Shown here: piece after piece, positions 1-9,600 of the stretch
Numbering within the stretch: the stretch's first letter is position 1
Layout: the number at the start of each line of letters is the position of its first letter
Assembly: GCA_027028245.1 (NCBI GenBank)
Contig: JALVJO010000109.1
Coordinates: 1 to 46,203, forward strand
Reading direction: 5' to 3'
Source: Deltaproteobacteria bacterium
Lineage (GTDB): Bacteria > Desulfobacterota > Dissulfuribacteria > Dissulfuribacterales > QOAL01
Length of the DNA: 46,203 nt
The notes under the pieces: generated by a model
What the model saw: only the letters and a program-made list of their open reading frames with translations
Told to the model about the DNA's origin: nothing
The model's database searches: none
Translations under genes and position numbers: made by a program

Positions 1-164
<164 letters not shown>

Positions 165-635
165 TTACCACCTGTAATGTGCGAAGGCCTTGTTGGCCTC
201 TGCCATCCTATGGGTATCTTCTCTCTTCTTAAAGGCCCCGCCCCTCTTGTTGTAAGCGTCCAGCAGTTCACCGGCCAGCCTCTGGGACATGGTCTTTTCA
301 CCACGTGATTTGGCATAGCCGACTATCCACCTGATGGCCAGGGCCCGCCTTCTCTCCGGCCTGACTTCCACCGGCACCTGATAGGTGGCGCCTCCCACGC
401 GCCTGGAGCGGACTTCCACTATGGGCTTCACATTTTCCATGGCCTGTTCAAAAACCTTGACCGGATCTTCCTTTGAACGGTTTTCTATGATTTCCATGGC
501 ATCGTAAAAGATGCGCCGTGCCAGGCTTTTCTTGCCCTTTGCCATTAGTCCGTTGATGAACTTGGAAACCAGAACGTTTTTATATTTCGGGTCAGGCTGT
601 ATCTGTCTTTTGGGGACTTCTCTTCTGCGTGGCAT
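165..635 (-). CDS. rpsG: 30S ribosomal protein S7
   Basis: Primary assembly protein of the 30S head that binds the 3' domain of 16S rRNA. The 156-aa product has the usual S7 length and start ([18 protein letters not shown]), the central [13 protein letters not shown] segment and the C-terminal [12 protein letters not shown] end. It lies 23 bp after rpsL and 42 bp before tuf on the minus strand, consistent with one transcript. In other bacteria S7 is the translational repressor of this operon; no repressor site was identified here. The identification is secure from the whole-length match to family pattern. Confidence 0.98.
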   Translation of the reverse strand: MPRRREVPKRQIQPDPKYKNVLVSKFINGLMAKGKKSLARRIFYDAMEIIENRSKEDPVKVFEQAMENVKPIVEVRSRRVGGATYQVPVEVRPERRRALAIRWIVGYAKSRGEKTMSQRLAGELLDAYNKRGGAFKKREDTHRMAEANKAFAHYRW

Positions 636-658
636 AATTCCTACCTGTCAAAGCCTTG

Positions 659-1030
659 CTATTTGGGCCTCTTGGTGCCGTACTTGGACCTTGCCTTGCG
701 GCGGTCCTGAACACCAAGGGCATCCAGAGTACCTCTGATAACATGGTAACGAACACCTGGCAGGTCTTTGACCCTGCCGCCCCTGATGAGGACTACTGAA
801 TGTTCCTGCAGATTGTGTCCGATACCAGGGATATATGATGTTACCTCTATGCCGTTAGTCAGTCTGACACGGGCTACCTTGCGAAGTGCTGAGTTGGGCT
901 TCTTCGGGGTGGTAGTATATACACGGGTACAGACTCCCCGTCTCTGAGGACAGGATTCAAGAGCAGGGGCCTTTGTCTTTTTCTTGATCTGCTTCCTGCC
1001 CTTACGGACTAACTGATTAATAGTAGGCAT
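659..1030 (-). CDS. rpsL: 30S ribosomal protein S12
   Basis: Decoding-centre protein of the 30S subunit. The 123-aa product starts [12 protein letters not shown] and carries the conserved loops [11 protein letters not shown] (K43) and [12 protein letters not shown] (K88, D89). K43 and K88 are the residues of the streptomycin-sensitive form, and D89 is the Asp that is methylthiolated in many bacteria. It is the first gene of the rpsL-rpsG-tuf series. An AGGAG lies about 11 bases upstream of the ATG, and a sigma-70-like promoter lies 118-146 bases upstream. Confidence 0.98.
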   Translation of the reverse strand: MPTINQLVRKGRKQIKKKTKAPALESCPQRRGVCTRVYTTTPKKPNSALRKVARVRLTNGIEVTSYIPGIGHNLQEHSVVLIRGGRVKDLPGVRYHVIRGTLDALGVQDRRKARSKYGTKRPK

Positions 1031-1147
1031 ACCTTTTCAACTCCTGATTTTATCTAAGTTACCTCAAAAAAAACGCAAAAATAGCCTTTGCCACATCATC
1101 CCGCGTTTCAAAAGGATGAAAGTGGGGCCCAAAGTGAAGGTTCGCTT

Positions 1148-1176
1148 TTATTAATTGCTTACTTTTATATTGTCAA
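1148..1176 (-). promoter_or_regulatory. Sigma-70-like promoter of the rpsL operon
   Basis: On the minus strand a perfect -35 box TTGACA (1176-1171) is followed after 17 bp by TAATAA (1153-1148), an imperfect -10. The predicted start near 1141 gives a leader of about 110 nt before rpsL. The surrounding sequence is AT-rich. The -35 and spacing are good and the -10 is weak, so this is a likely but unproven promoter. Confidence 0.55.
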
Positions 1177-1198
1177 GACCTAAAAAGATTTTTATATG
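1170..1198 (+). promoter_or_regulatory. Possible divergent promoter of coaX
   Basis: On the plus strand TTGTCA (1170-1175) is followed after 17 bp by TATATG (1193-1198). It overlaps the opposing -35 box of the rpsL promoter, so the two promoters would share DNA and could interfere. The boxes match consensus in five and four positions. The leader to the coaX ATG would be about 60 nt. Confidence 0.45.
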
Positions 1199-1265
1199 CA
1201 TCAAACAGGCCTTTGAATGCGAGTATAAAACCCTCACTGTCCTAAGTAAAGAGCGGAGTTGCCAA

Positions 1266-2090
1266 ATGAAAAAACACGCGCCGGACCACTCCGGTAAATT
1301 CCTGGCTGCAGACATCGGAAATACTCATACCGTACTGGGGCTTTTCAAAAGGCGCAGGCTTTTGAGTTCCTGGAGAATTCCCACCAGGAAGGAAACTACG
1401 GGTGACGAACTGTTCAGCATTGTCAGCCCCTTCCTTGTGGCCCATGAAGTGGGATGGAAAGACCTGGATACAATACTCGTGTCCAGCGTGGTCCCTCCTG
1501 CAGCCGAGGCTTGGGCTGATTTGGCAGAAAGATGCGCCGGCCCTGAATTCCGGGATGCCCACGACCTGGTACTGGAACTGGTAACAATCAGCTATCCTCA
1601 TCCCTATGAGGTTGGCACCGACCGTCTCCTGAACTCCCTTGCCGCTTTCCGGCGATTCAGGACAGCATGCATAGTAGTAGATTATGGAACTGCCACGACT
1701 TTTGATTGCATCTCGGAAAGGGGAGAATACATGGGAGGCACCATTGCACCCGGCATTCTGCTTGCGGCCAGAAGCCTCTTTAGCGGCACTTCCAAGCTGC
1801 CAATGGTGAGATTCCCCAGGGATAGGGTCAGTGTCCTTGGGAAAAATACAGAAGGGGCCATCCAGGCAGGACTCCTTTATGGCTTTGCAGGACTTACAGA
1901 CAATATCATTGATAATCTGGCAGAAATCTTTGAAAAACGACCATTAGTCGTATCAACTGGAGGGCTTTCTCCTATACTTTTTGATTACTGCAAGAATGTG
2001 GACAGGCTGGAACCAACGCTGACCATGGAAGCCCTTCTTTACTGCCACGACCATCTCATGTCTGCTCGGCCTGCCAATGCCCCGGGATGA
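1266..2090 (+). CDS. coaX: Type III pantothenate kinase
   Basis: Phosphorylates pantothenate in the first step of coenzyme A synthesis; members of this family (ASKHA fold) need a monovalent cation and are not feedback-inhibited by CoA. The 274-aa product shows the family motifs in order: phosphate-binding DIGNTHT near residue 17, the GTDR substrate motif, DYGTATTFD, GGTIAPG and the late STGG. The frame stays open upstream to 1155, but the ATG at 1266 is preferred because GCGGAG lies 7 bases before it and conservation begins just after it. It reads divergently from rpsL. No biotin ligase gene (birA, a frequent partner) is next to it. Confidence 0.93.
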   Translation: MKKHAPDHSGKFLAADIGNTHTVLGLFKRRRLLSSWRIPTRKETTGDELFSIVSPFLVAHEVGWKDLDTILVSSVVPPAAEAWADLAERCAGPEFRDAHDLVLELVTISYPHPYEVGTDRLLNSLAAFRRFRTACIVVDYGTATTFDCISERGEYMGGTIAPGILLAARSLFSGTSKLPMVRFPRDRVSVLGKNTEGAIQAGLLYGFAGLTDNIIDNLAEIFEKRPLVVSTGGLSPILFDYCKNVDRLEPTLTMEALLYCHDHLMSARPANAPG

Positions 2091-2225
2091 GTACGGAACG
2101 AAACTGACCTTTTGGGTGCACCGGATTCCATGGCCGATTTACCAGGCAGCAGGACCTGCCGATAAGCTCAATGAGCAGGTTTTAGATTTCAGCGCAAAAT
2201 AGAAAGGAAGTACAGGTGAACACCC

Positions 2226-2558
2226 ATGGCAAGCCGCAAGGAACTTCGCAAGCATGACCGGATCAGGACCACCCTGGAGGCCACGTTTGGTGACGGCAAG
2301 GGGATGTTTGTGGATTCTGTAGTCAATCTGAGCCTCGGCGGGGCCTGCGTGGAATGCAGCAAGCCCATTGAAAAGGGAAGGGGAATTACCCTAGTTATAC
2401 CCTCAAATCCTGCGGTCAAGATAAATGCCACCATCAGGTGGTGCAAAAAAAATGGCCTGAAACACCTGATAGGCATGGAATTCGGTGAACTTTTTCCAGA
2501 GCAGAAACGTGCCCTAAACGAGTTTATAGGCAACTTCTTCTGGGAACAGGCCAGATAG
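2226..2558 (+). CDS. PilZ-domain protein, probable c-di-GMP receptor
   Basis: Small 110-aa soluble protein made of one PilZ domain. The c-di-GMP binding signature is visible: R8-x3-R12 near the N-terminus and N34-x-S-x-x-G39 (NLSLGG) after the first strand. The pattern then continues with the beta-barrel strands up to GMEFGEL. Stand-alone PilZ proteins usually relay c-di-GMP levels to motility or secretion machinery; the partner here is unknown, though pilT-like genes occur 16 kb away. The ATG is the first possible start because TGA lies three codons upstream; AAGGAAG lies a rather long 15 bases before it. The last codons (from 2542) fall inside a dispersed repeat that may supply the stop codon. 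Confidence 0.85.
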   Translation: MASRKELRKHDRIRTTLEATFGDGKGMFVDSVVNLSLGGACVECSKPIEKGRGITLVIPSNPAVKINATIRWCKKNGLKHLIGMEFGELFPEQKRALNEFIGNFFWEQAR

Positions 2559-2762
2559 GAATAGGAGTGCCACTGGCAAGGAAGGGGTGTTTCTTGAAAG
2601 GTTTCACCACAAGGAAGCCAACTTCAGCCGCAGCCAATCCGGTGAGATTGGCGATGTCTTTATTCGAGAAGAATTTGAAACTTGCAAAGCGGCTTGGTGA
2701 ACCTTGAAAGAAATACACCGATCCTTGCTTTTTTCCTGCAGGGACAACCGGGAATGCTTCCG
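2542..2762 (+). repeat. MITE-like dispersed repeat, copy 1 (degenerate ends)
   Basis: About 221 bp, same orientation as the copy at 11461. The core from 2568 (GCCACTGGCAAGGAAGG) to about 2720 matches the other copies with few differences. The left end (from GGGAACAGG) and right end (GGGAATGCTTCC) only loosely match the 17-bp terminal inverted repeat of the better copies, and no target duplication is evident, so this is an older copy. It lies between the convergent PilZ and SLOG genes and covers the last codons of the PilZ gene. Confidence 0.8.
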
Positions 2763-2778
2763 AATAAGGGGGCCCGGC

Positions 2779-3162
2779 CTATAGCAGCCTGGGATTTCTT
2801 TTGAGCCTCAGGAAACCATCCGGCTTCACCTCGGCAAGAAGTTTCTTGGCCCTTTCGGCAATTTCCAGCATGTGCTTGGACCCTTCAGATTTGCCGTCCC
2901 AAAAGAGGATTATGCAGTCAGCAGCCTTTAGCAGCACTTCATTTCGCATCATGGTGGCCTTGAGCCCGTGCTTCTCCCATTCAGACGGAATAATCTTATA
3001 TTCCATGCCGTGCTCCTGGGCATAGCGTTCCCCCAGACGGTCTGCCCCAGGTGCGTTGCCCGAAAGGATGATATCGCTTGGAACCAGCAGGTTGTCCAGA
3101 ATAGACCTTACCAGATCATAGGATTCTATGGTTCTCGATCCGCCTACTGCGATCTTTGCCAT
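2779..3162 (-). CDS. SLOG/YspA-like Rossmannoid protein
   Basis: The 127-aa product opens with MAKIAVGGSR, continues with the strand-loop SGNAPGADRLGERYA and has MMRNEVLLKAADCIILFWDG further on. This order (GGSR, then G-x-GAD, then R-x-x-x-L...AD-x-x-I-x-F-WDG) is typical of SLOG-fold proteins related to DprA and lysine-decarboxylase-like nucleotide-binding proteins, especially the YspA-like subgroup. Such proteins are thought to bind or process nucleotide-derived ligands. The specific function is unknown and no effector gene lies next to it. The gene is monocistronic, convergent with the PilZ gene and separated from it by the repeat. Confidence 0.7.
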   Translation of the reverse strand: MAKIAVGGSRTIESYDLVRSILDNLLVPSDIILSGNAPGADRLGERYAQEHGMEYKIIPSEWEKHGLKATMMRNEVLLKAADCIILFWDGKSEGSKHMLEIAERAKKLLAEVKPDGFLRLKRNPRLL

Positions 3163-3200
3163 CTGTTACTCCTTTTGATTGATGAAAAAACAGATCAGAC

Positions 3201-3279
3201 CGATTAAGTCTGTGCCTGTGTTCTTATCGGCTATTCCTGGAAACAGGTTTTGTCCTGCCTTGATACAAGATCCAGGAAT
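3201..3279. other. Two adjacent hairpins between the SLOG gene and feoA
   Basis: In the 293-bp gap 3163-3455 two stems lie side by side. One pairs CGATTAAG (3201-3208) with CTTATCG (3223-3229), leaving one bulged base. The other pairs ATTCCTGG (3233-3240) with CCAGGAAT (3272-3279) and holds a nested CAGG/CCTG stem (3244-3257). They could form an RNA leader for feoA, or part of the SLOG upstream region on the other strand. They do not match a riboswitch class I recognise. The rest of the gap is AT-rich, with a weak 60-70-codon frame that I do not accept as a gene. Confidence 0.35.
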
Positions 3280-3455
3280 ATGACAAAGTACGGTAAATTT
3301 GCTGGAAGCCAAAACAACCAAGCTGTATTTGTTGCTCATAATAGCTGGAAGTTGTTGAATTACGCAAGGGGTGTTAATCTTGGGGCGTTTAAAAAACGAC
3401 TTCCATTAAAAAAACGTCTTTTATTCCTGGCTGCAAAGGAAGAAGTTACAGATCA

Positions 3456-3683
3456 ATGACACTGGATGATTTAAAGACCGGACAAAAGGGCAGGGTCCTG
3501 AAGGTAAATGCCAAAGGCCCCTTCAAAAAACGGCTTCTGGAGATGGGTTTCATAACAGGAGCTGAAGTACATGTTATAAAATATGCCCCTTTAAAGGACC
3601 CGGTGGAATATACGGTAAAAGGATATCACGTAAGCTTGAGGCATGAAGAAGCCGAACAAATCGACATAGAACCCGTCTCATGA
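3456..3683 (+). CDS. feoA: FeoA-domain protein
   Basis: A 75-aa SH3-like FeoA protein. Family features are the start MTLDDLKTGQKGRVLKV, the central RLLEMGFITGAEVHVIKYAPLKDPVEY and the late YHVSLRHEEA. FeoA is a small cytoplasmic partner of the ferrous iron transporter FeoB, but no feoB or feoC follows; the next gene is convergent. It may serve a distant FeoB or another metal transporter. GGAAGAAG lies about 10 bases before the ATG. No clear Fur box was seen upstream. Family assignment is secure; the working partner is not. Confidence 0.88.
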   Translation: MTLDDLKTGQKGRVLKVNAKGPFKKRLLEMGFITGAEVHVIKYAPLKDPVEYTVKGYHVSLRHEEAEQIDIEPVS

Positions 3684-3702
3684 CTGCTGCAGCAGCCTTT
3701 TC

Positions 3703-3999
3703 CTAATCATCGGGCTCAACCGTATCCTTTATTATATCCTTCACGTTTTCTATTGTGTAAAGAATGTCGTGGACAGTAGCTGTGGGGTGGTCCTCACAGA
3801 AAGAATCAATCGTCTCCAGAATCCTGTCCGTAAGTCCTTCGAACTCTTCTATGGTCAGCGAGCTGGCAGTTTCTGCAGCAATCAGCCTGTCAAGATCTAT
3901 TCCATGATGCAGAAGAAGCTCTTCCTTTATCTTGTCCAGGTTCCGGCGCCTGCGCCTGGCAATCCTGGCATTTTTTTCAAATTTAAGGAGTTTTCCCAT
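3703..3999 (-). CDS. Uncharacterised 98-aa protein with basic N-terminus
   Basis: I do not recognise this protein. It starts with a basic stretch (KNARIARRRRRN) followed by a mainly helical, acidic remainder that ends TVEPDD. No cysteines pair as metal sites and no membrane segment is visible. AAAGGAG stands 6-7 bases before the ATG at 3999, which supports real translation. It lies downstream of the radical SAM gene on the same strand with a 90-bp gap, so the two could be co-transcribed. The arginine-rich N-terminus could contact nucleic acid or ribosome, but this is only a guess. Confidence 0.6.
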   Translation of the reverse strand: MGKLLKFEKNARIARRRRRNLDKIKEELLLHHGIDLDRLIAAETASSLTIEEFEGLTDRILETIDSFCEDHPTATVHDILYTIENVKDIIKDTVEPDD

Positions 4000-4089
4000 G
4001 ATCTGCTCCTTTGTTTTTTTTATTTTACAACAGGTTATACGTTTAAAGCAAGGAACATCTGGAGGCTTAAGGGCCGGGAAATCGTGGGC

Positions 4090-5409
4090 CTAAATCCCGT
4101 CGAAATTGGCCCTGTGTGTATTGCCCTGATAGAGCTTTCTTTCCTGAAAATTCATGAACCAGGATGCAATGTTGGCCTTTGTAACAGGCGGCGGCAGCCG
4201 TCTCAGCATGGAAGACCATGAATAGAACTGCCGGTAGAGTCTGAGCACATTTTCCTCAAGCTCCCGGGGACTGTAGTTTTTGGGATATATTTCAGCAATG
4301 ATGCCCGGCCAGCGCCCCATGTTATAAGGATCCCTCAGCCTGCCTTCTGCCAGGTATCTGTCATAAATCTTTGTGCCCTTATGGGGGGAAAAGACATTGA
4401 AAAATGCCACGTGGACCTTGTTTTTGATGAGGAAATCAAGGGTCGCATCAAAATCTTCCAGGCGGTCTGTATCCCAGCCGAATATAAGATTGAACGAAAA
4501 ACTGATTCCAAGTCTTCTTAGTATCCTTGCCACCTCAGACAAGCGGCCTGCAGGGGTTGTCTTCTTGTTCATGTTTTCAAGGGTATGTCTGTTTATGCTC
4601 TCCACTCCCATGTTGACATGAAGAAGTCCGCTTCTTTTTGCAAGCTCCATGAACTCCTGATCAAGGCACCTGTGGGTATTCCAGAGGGTGGACCAGCGAA
4701 CCTTTAACGGGATAAGCCTTTCCATGAGATCCATGGTCCTGGAGCGATTGCCGGCAAAGGTGCTGTCTGCAAAAAATATCTGCCTGCAGCCGGTCTGTTT
4801 TATTTCCTCTATAACCTCTTCCACAGGGCGCATGCGGTATCTTTCTCCAAGGTGAAACCTTTCAGCACAGAATTCACATCTGTAGGGACAGCCGCGGGTA
4901 GTCTGGACCGAATACGTGGGGAATCTGGAAAATATGGAGGGGCTCAAAAGGTCGTACCTTGGAAAGGGCAGCCCCTTCAAATCATGAAGTTTGTCAGCCT
5001 TGTAGCATCTTTTCAGCCTGCCGGCTTCCGTGTCGCGGATCACTCTGGGGACCTGGGTTTCGCCCTCCCCCTGGACCACAGCATCTGCGTGTTTTTCCAC
5101 TTCATCGGCATAAAAGGTGCAGTGCGGTCCTCCTATTACCACTGGAATGCCCTTTTCCCTGAACCTATCGGCTATTTCATATGCCCTGAAGGAGGTCAAT
5201 ATGGTAGAAGTTATGAGAACCAGGTCACAGGGGTAGTTGAAATCCAGTTCTTCTATCTGTTCGTCTGTAAGCTTTATTTTGTGCCCCGGCGGGATTAGAG
5301 CAGCGAGATAGGGAAGAGTAAGGGGCACAAGGGCCCTGGCCCTTGTCTTGAACAGTTCAGTACTGAAGGCCTTCTTAAAGTGAGTTGGTTGTATTATATG
5401 AATCCGCAT
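4090..5409 (-). CDS. B12-binding radical SAM protein of unknown substrate
   Basis: The 439-aa product has an N-terminal cobalamin-binding-like Rossmann region (about residues 1-140, with VVIGGPHCTFYADE and VVQGEGE). A radical SAM TIM-barrel core follows, with C174-x3-C178-x2-C181 (CPYRCEFC) to hold the 4Fe-4S cluster, then MGVES and FNLIFGWDTD strands. This is the architecture of BchE, HpnP and related class B methylases or cyclases. The substrate cannot be read from sequence, and no pathway genes surround it. No clear Shine-Dalgarno precedes the ATG at 5409. It is divergent from the membrane protein gene to its right. Confidence 0.8.
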   Translation of the reverse strand: MRIHIIQPTHFKKAFSTELFKTRARALVPLTLPYLAALIPPGHKIKLTDEQIEELDFNYPCDLVLITSTILTSFRAYEIADRFREKGIPVVIGGPHCTFYADEVEKHADAVVQGEGETQVPRVIRDTEAGRLKRCYKADKLHDLKGLPFPRYDLLSPSIFSRFPTYSVQTTRGCPYRCEFCAERFHLGERYRMRPVEEVIEEIKQTGCRQIFFADSTFAGNRSRTMDLMERLIPLKVRWSTLWNTHRCLDQEFMELAKRSGLLHVNMGVESINRHTLENMNKKTTPAGRLSEVARILRRLGISFSFNLIFGWDTDRLEDFDATLDFLIKNKVHVAFFNVFSPHKGTKIYDRYLAEGRLRDPYNMGRWPGIIAEIYPKNYSPRELEENVLRLYRQFYSWSSMLRRLPPPVTKANIASWFMNFQERKLYQGNTHRANFDGI

Positions 5410-5495
5410 ATATGATGCAAGGCGATTTTGAGCTTTTGTTAAAAAATAATTACCAGAAAATAACCCGCGGGAAAAGACCAGCTGAATCTAATTCC

Positions 5496-6551
5496 ATGAG
5501 GTCCAGGAGAAAAGCCTTATTTGAAAAAAGGGGAACCTTTTTCTGGCTGCTGATCACTGCAGTCTCCTTCTATTTATTACTTGATGCAACCAATTACGAC
5601 CTTGGTTTCGCCCTGAAGAGGGTGGTCTGGCCGGTATCTCGGCTGATGGGCATCATGGCAGGTGCCCTCTTTCTTTCCGCCCTGATAGAGGCAAAGGGAT
5701 GGGCGGGGTTTGTCTCAAGGCTCTCCAGGCCTCTTATGAAAATGGGCAACCTCAGCGACTGGAGCGGGACAGCCTTCACCACTGCCTTCCTGTCTGGCAT
5801 TGCTGCCAGCACCATGCTTTGGAATGCCTATCAGGACGGCAAAATTTCCAAAAGGGAAATGTTCATCTCTGCACTGCTTAATGTGGGGCTGCCTTCATAT
5901 TTTCTGCACCTGCCAATCACCCTTTCGATCATAGTGCCCCTGGTTGGAAAGGCAGGGATCATATATCTTTTCATCACCTTCACGGCAGCCTTGTTCCGAA
6001 CTGCCGCAGTGATTACGGCAGGCCGCATGCTCCTGAAAAAAAATACCTCCGTGCACCTTACCAGTCATGCCCAGGAGCAACCACCAGACAAAGAGGAAAA
6101 GAAGGTCCTGGTGCTTTTCAGGAAGTACCTTTCCCAGAGACTTTCTTACATAGCTCTTTACACCGTACCCATCTATTTACTCGTTGTGCTTGCCAGGGTC
6201 TGGGGCCTTTTCGACATGCTTAAAGATGTCAGTGAACACCTTGTAACAACAAATGTCATTCCCGTAGAAGGAGTTTCTGTGGTAGTTTTCAGCATCGTGG
6301 CAGAATTTGCAGCAGGTGCTGCGGCAGCAGGTGCCATGCTCCAGGAAGGCGTGCTCAACGTAAGACAAACAGTGGCGGCCCTGGTCCTTGGAAACATAAT
6401 TGCCACTCCCATACGGGCAATAAGGCACCAGCTTCCCAGATATCTGGGAATCTACAGGCCTGCCGTGGGGATAGCGCTCATGGTAACCGGCCAGTTATTA
6501 AGGGTAACAAGCGTGGCCCTGGCAGGAGGCCTCTACTGGATCCTTTCCTGA
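5496..6551 (+). CDS. Nucleoside-recognition (Gate-domain) membrane protein
   Basis: Integral membrane protein with about eight hydrophobic segments. The pattern FLSALIEAKGW...SAT/SGIAASTMLWNAY in the first half, repeated in weaker form in the second half (VSVVVFSIVAEFAAGAAAAGAML), matches Gate-domain proteins related to SpmA/SpmB and nucleoside transporters. Transported substrate is unknown. A basic or acidic linker (about 205-225) splits the two halves. The frame is open upstream to 5385, so the protein may begin at 5412/5415 instead; neither candidate has a strong SD. 5496 is chosen because a basic start (MRSRRK) sits just before the first membrane helix. Confidence 0.65.
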   Translation: MRSRRKALFEKRGTFFWLLITAVSFYLLLDATNYDLGFALKRVVWPVSRLMGIMAGALFLSALIEAKGWAGFVSRLSRPLMKMGNLSDWSGTAFTTAFLSGIAASTMLWNAYQDGKISKREMFISALLNVGLPSYFLHLPITLSIIVPLVGKAGIIYLFITFTAALFRTAAVITAGRMLLKKNTSVHLTSHAQEQPPDKEEKKVLVLFRKYLSQRLSYIALYTVPIYLLVVLARVWGLFDMLKDVSEHLVTTNVIPVEGVSVVVFSIVAEFAAGAAAAGAMLQEGVLNVRQTVAALVLGNIIATPIRAIRHQLPRYLGIYRPAVGIALMVTGQLLRVTSVALAGGLYWILS

Positions 6552-6639
6552 ACGCCGGGCAGTGAAGCAGCGCATCTGCCGCTTTGTAGAATCCTGAGAT
6601 TTAGAAATGACCATGAAATCCAATGGAGAAAAACGACTC

Positions 6640-9600
6640 ATGAAAATCGTCATTTTGACCGTCTTACTGTTTTTTGGTCTGTCCTCTATCTTTTCCTTGT
6701 GCCAGGCCGGAAACACAGACAAACACAAGACTCCGGTCATGACGCTTAAGGCCGAACTGGACATTAAAAGAGGCATACTTTTCGCTTCAGCAGACGTAAG
6801 CGGACTATCGTCCCTGAGGGATCTCGTGGTCTCTGATTTCTCAATTTTGGAAGTCAAAACAGATGGAACTAAGATCCCTTTTTCAGTGGAAGGGGAAAGG
6901 ATTGTTTTAAAAAAACCCGTCCCCTGGGATGAATCCAGACACCTTACTATTTTCTTTGAAAAACCCCTGGGAAAAGACGGTAAAATATCCGGTTCACGGG
7001 AATTTATGGGAGGAAATCTTTCAGAGGGCAATTTCATCCTTCTCATGTCCAACTGGTGCCCTGCCTTTACAATGCCGGCACTCTACGAATTAAGCGTTGC
7101 TGTTCCAAAGGGCTTTACCGCAGTATCCGAAGCAGACAGGGTGATCCAGACCAGAGACGGCTGGAAAGAGACCTTTAAATTCGAGTTTGGACATCCAAGA
7201 GAGTCCATCAGCCTGATTGCAGGAAAATTTCAGGTAACAGAAAAACTTGTAAATGGCATTACTGTATCCACCTTTTTCCTGGACAAAGATGTAGGGCTGG
7301 CTAAAAGATTTTTGGAAAAGACTGCCTCGCTCATACAGCTTTTCAGCAGCCGGATCTCACCCTATCCCTTCAAAAGATTCTGTATCGTTGAAAACCCTGC
7401 CACCTCGGGCCTCAGCCTTCCCACCATTACCTTGATAGGAAAACAGATACTCCGCATGCCCTTTGTCCTTGACACGTCCCTTGGGCATGAAATCCTTCAT
7501 TCCTGGTTCGGAAATTCAGTCTATGTCGATTATTCCAGTGGCAACTGGTGCGAAGGCCTGACAGCATATCTTGCCGATCACTCCTTCAAGGAGCAGGAGG
7601 GGAAGGGAGCCGAATACAGACACCAGATACTTTGCGATTACAAAAGTTACGTAAACAGCAAGAATGTCTTTCCCCTGAAAGCCTTCAGGACCAGAACGGA
7701 CAGGCCGTCCAAGGCCATTGGATACGGCAAGGCTGCCATGACATTTCACATGCTGAGACAGCTGGTGGGAGACGAGGTATTTTTCAGGGCTGTTTCTGAC
7801 TTTTCTGTCAAATTCAGATTCCAGAAGGCATCCTGGCAGGACCTGGAGCATCTCTTTTCCAGCCATTCTGGAAGGAATCTGAAATACTTTTTCAGGCAGT
7901 GGCTTGAACGAAAAGACATACCAGAACTCCAGGTCACAGATGCCGAAGCAGAACAAAAGGGCCAAGGGGGATTTGTGCTCAAACTGAGAATCTGGCAAAA
8001 GAACAAAGATCCCTATGAGCTCAGAGTGCCTCTAACCATTTTTACCCCCGAGGGACAGGTCAGGAAGGTTCTTTCCATAAGGGGAAAACAGGAAGATCTT
8101 ACCATGCCGGTTGAAAAAAGACCTGTTTCAGCAGTGCTTGATGAAGGATATGACGTAATGAGAGACCTGGATATCAATGAATTCCCGCCTTCTATTGCCA
8201 GGCTCTTCGGGGCTGAAAAAAGGTTTGTAATCATGCCTGCTGAAAAGGATAAAGGGATCTACTTTGCCCTTATCTCTTTTCTAAAATCCCGGGGCTTTGA
8301 AACCATACCCAGGGATCAGCTCAGGCATTCCATGTTCAAGACGGGATCATTCGTTGTTCTTGGCGAAACTTCCGGAAAGCTGTCGAGTCTCGGGCCGGCG
8401 GTTCCAGAACCTGCCGGAGGCATGGTGGTTGCCCTAAGAAACAATCCGTTCAACAGCAGCCAGGTGACTTGTACAATAAAGGCCTCATCCGCTGCAGAAT
8501 GTACCTCAGCAATGTTCAAGCTTCCCCATTACGGGAAATACGCATTTCTGGAATTCAGCCAAGGTAAAATCCAGAAAAAGAGACAGGCCGACTACCAAAA
8601 GGGTATAAGCGTGGATATAAAAGGTCCCATGTGCGGCATTTCATCCAAGGCCATCCAGAACGCCTCCTCCATAATCCAAAGCCTTACACAGGCAAAGGTG
8701 ATATACCTGGGAGAGCGCCACGACAGCCCGGGCATACATGAAGCACAGTACAGGATTTTAAAGGAACTTGGGCGAACTTCCTCCCTGGCAGTTGCCATGG
8801 AGATGTTTCAAAAGCCCTTCCAGAAGGTGCTGGATGATTATCTTGCCGGAAAGATCTCGGAAAGAGAATTTCTTGAAAAGACCGAATATTTTAAAAGGTG
8901 GGGGTTCAACTACCATTTCTACAGGCCCATAGTGGAATTTTGCAAGAAGCAGCGCATACCTATAATAGCCATGAACCTGCCCAAGGAAATATCTCAGAAG
9001 ATAGCCCGTTCAGGCATGGAAGGTCTTGATGAGGAAGAGAAAAAATATCTCCCGCAAAAGCTCGATCTGGGAAGCCGGCTTTACAGACAGATGCTCAGAA
9101 GAGTCTACCAGGGTCACCAAAGCGACAATCTTCAAAATTTTGACAGCTTTTTCCAGGCCCAGATAGCCTGGGATGAGACCATGGCCAAAAGCATCGCTGA
9201 TTTTCTGATCAAACACCCTGAAAAGAAGATGATCGTCATAGTGGGAGGTGGACACGTGGCCTATGGCTACGGCATTCCCTCCAGGGTGAAAAGAAGATTA
9301 ACGGACATCAGGCAGGACATAGTACTCTTTCCTGAGACAGGGCAGATCGACCCTCTGGAGGCTGATCATTTCCTGTTTGTGCCAAGCAGGGAGGAACCCT
9401 TTACGGCAAAGCTGGGAGTGATGCTTTCAGGAGAGCATAAACTCACCGTGGAAAACGTTGTTCCCGGAAGTCCTGCCGCCGCAGGCGGCATCCAGAAGGG
9501 CGATGTTTTAAAGGCGGTTGACGGCCATAAAATCAAGGATATATACGATCTCAAACTGCAACTGTTTTTTATGCGCAGGGGTCAAAAGGCCAGAATAACC

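Noticed and set aside
2091-2225. c-di-GMP riboswitch ahead of the PilZ gene
   Set aside because: Only a small GGCAG/CTGCC hairpin is present; the conserved GEMM bases are absent.
3250-3459. TTG/ATG-started frame of 60-70 codons before feoA
   Set aside because: No SD, Lys/Leu-rich low-complexity end and it overlaps hairpins; its stop merely touches the feoA ATG.
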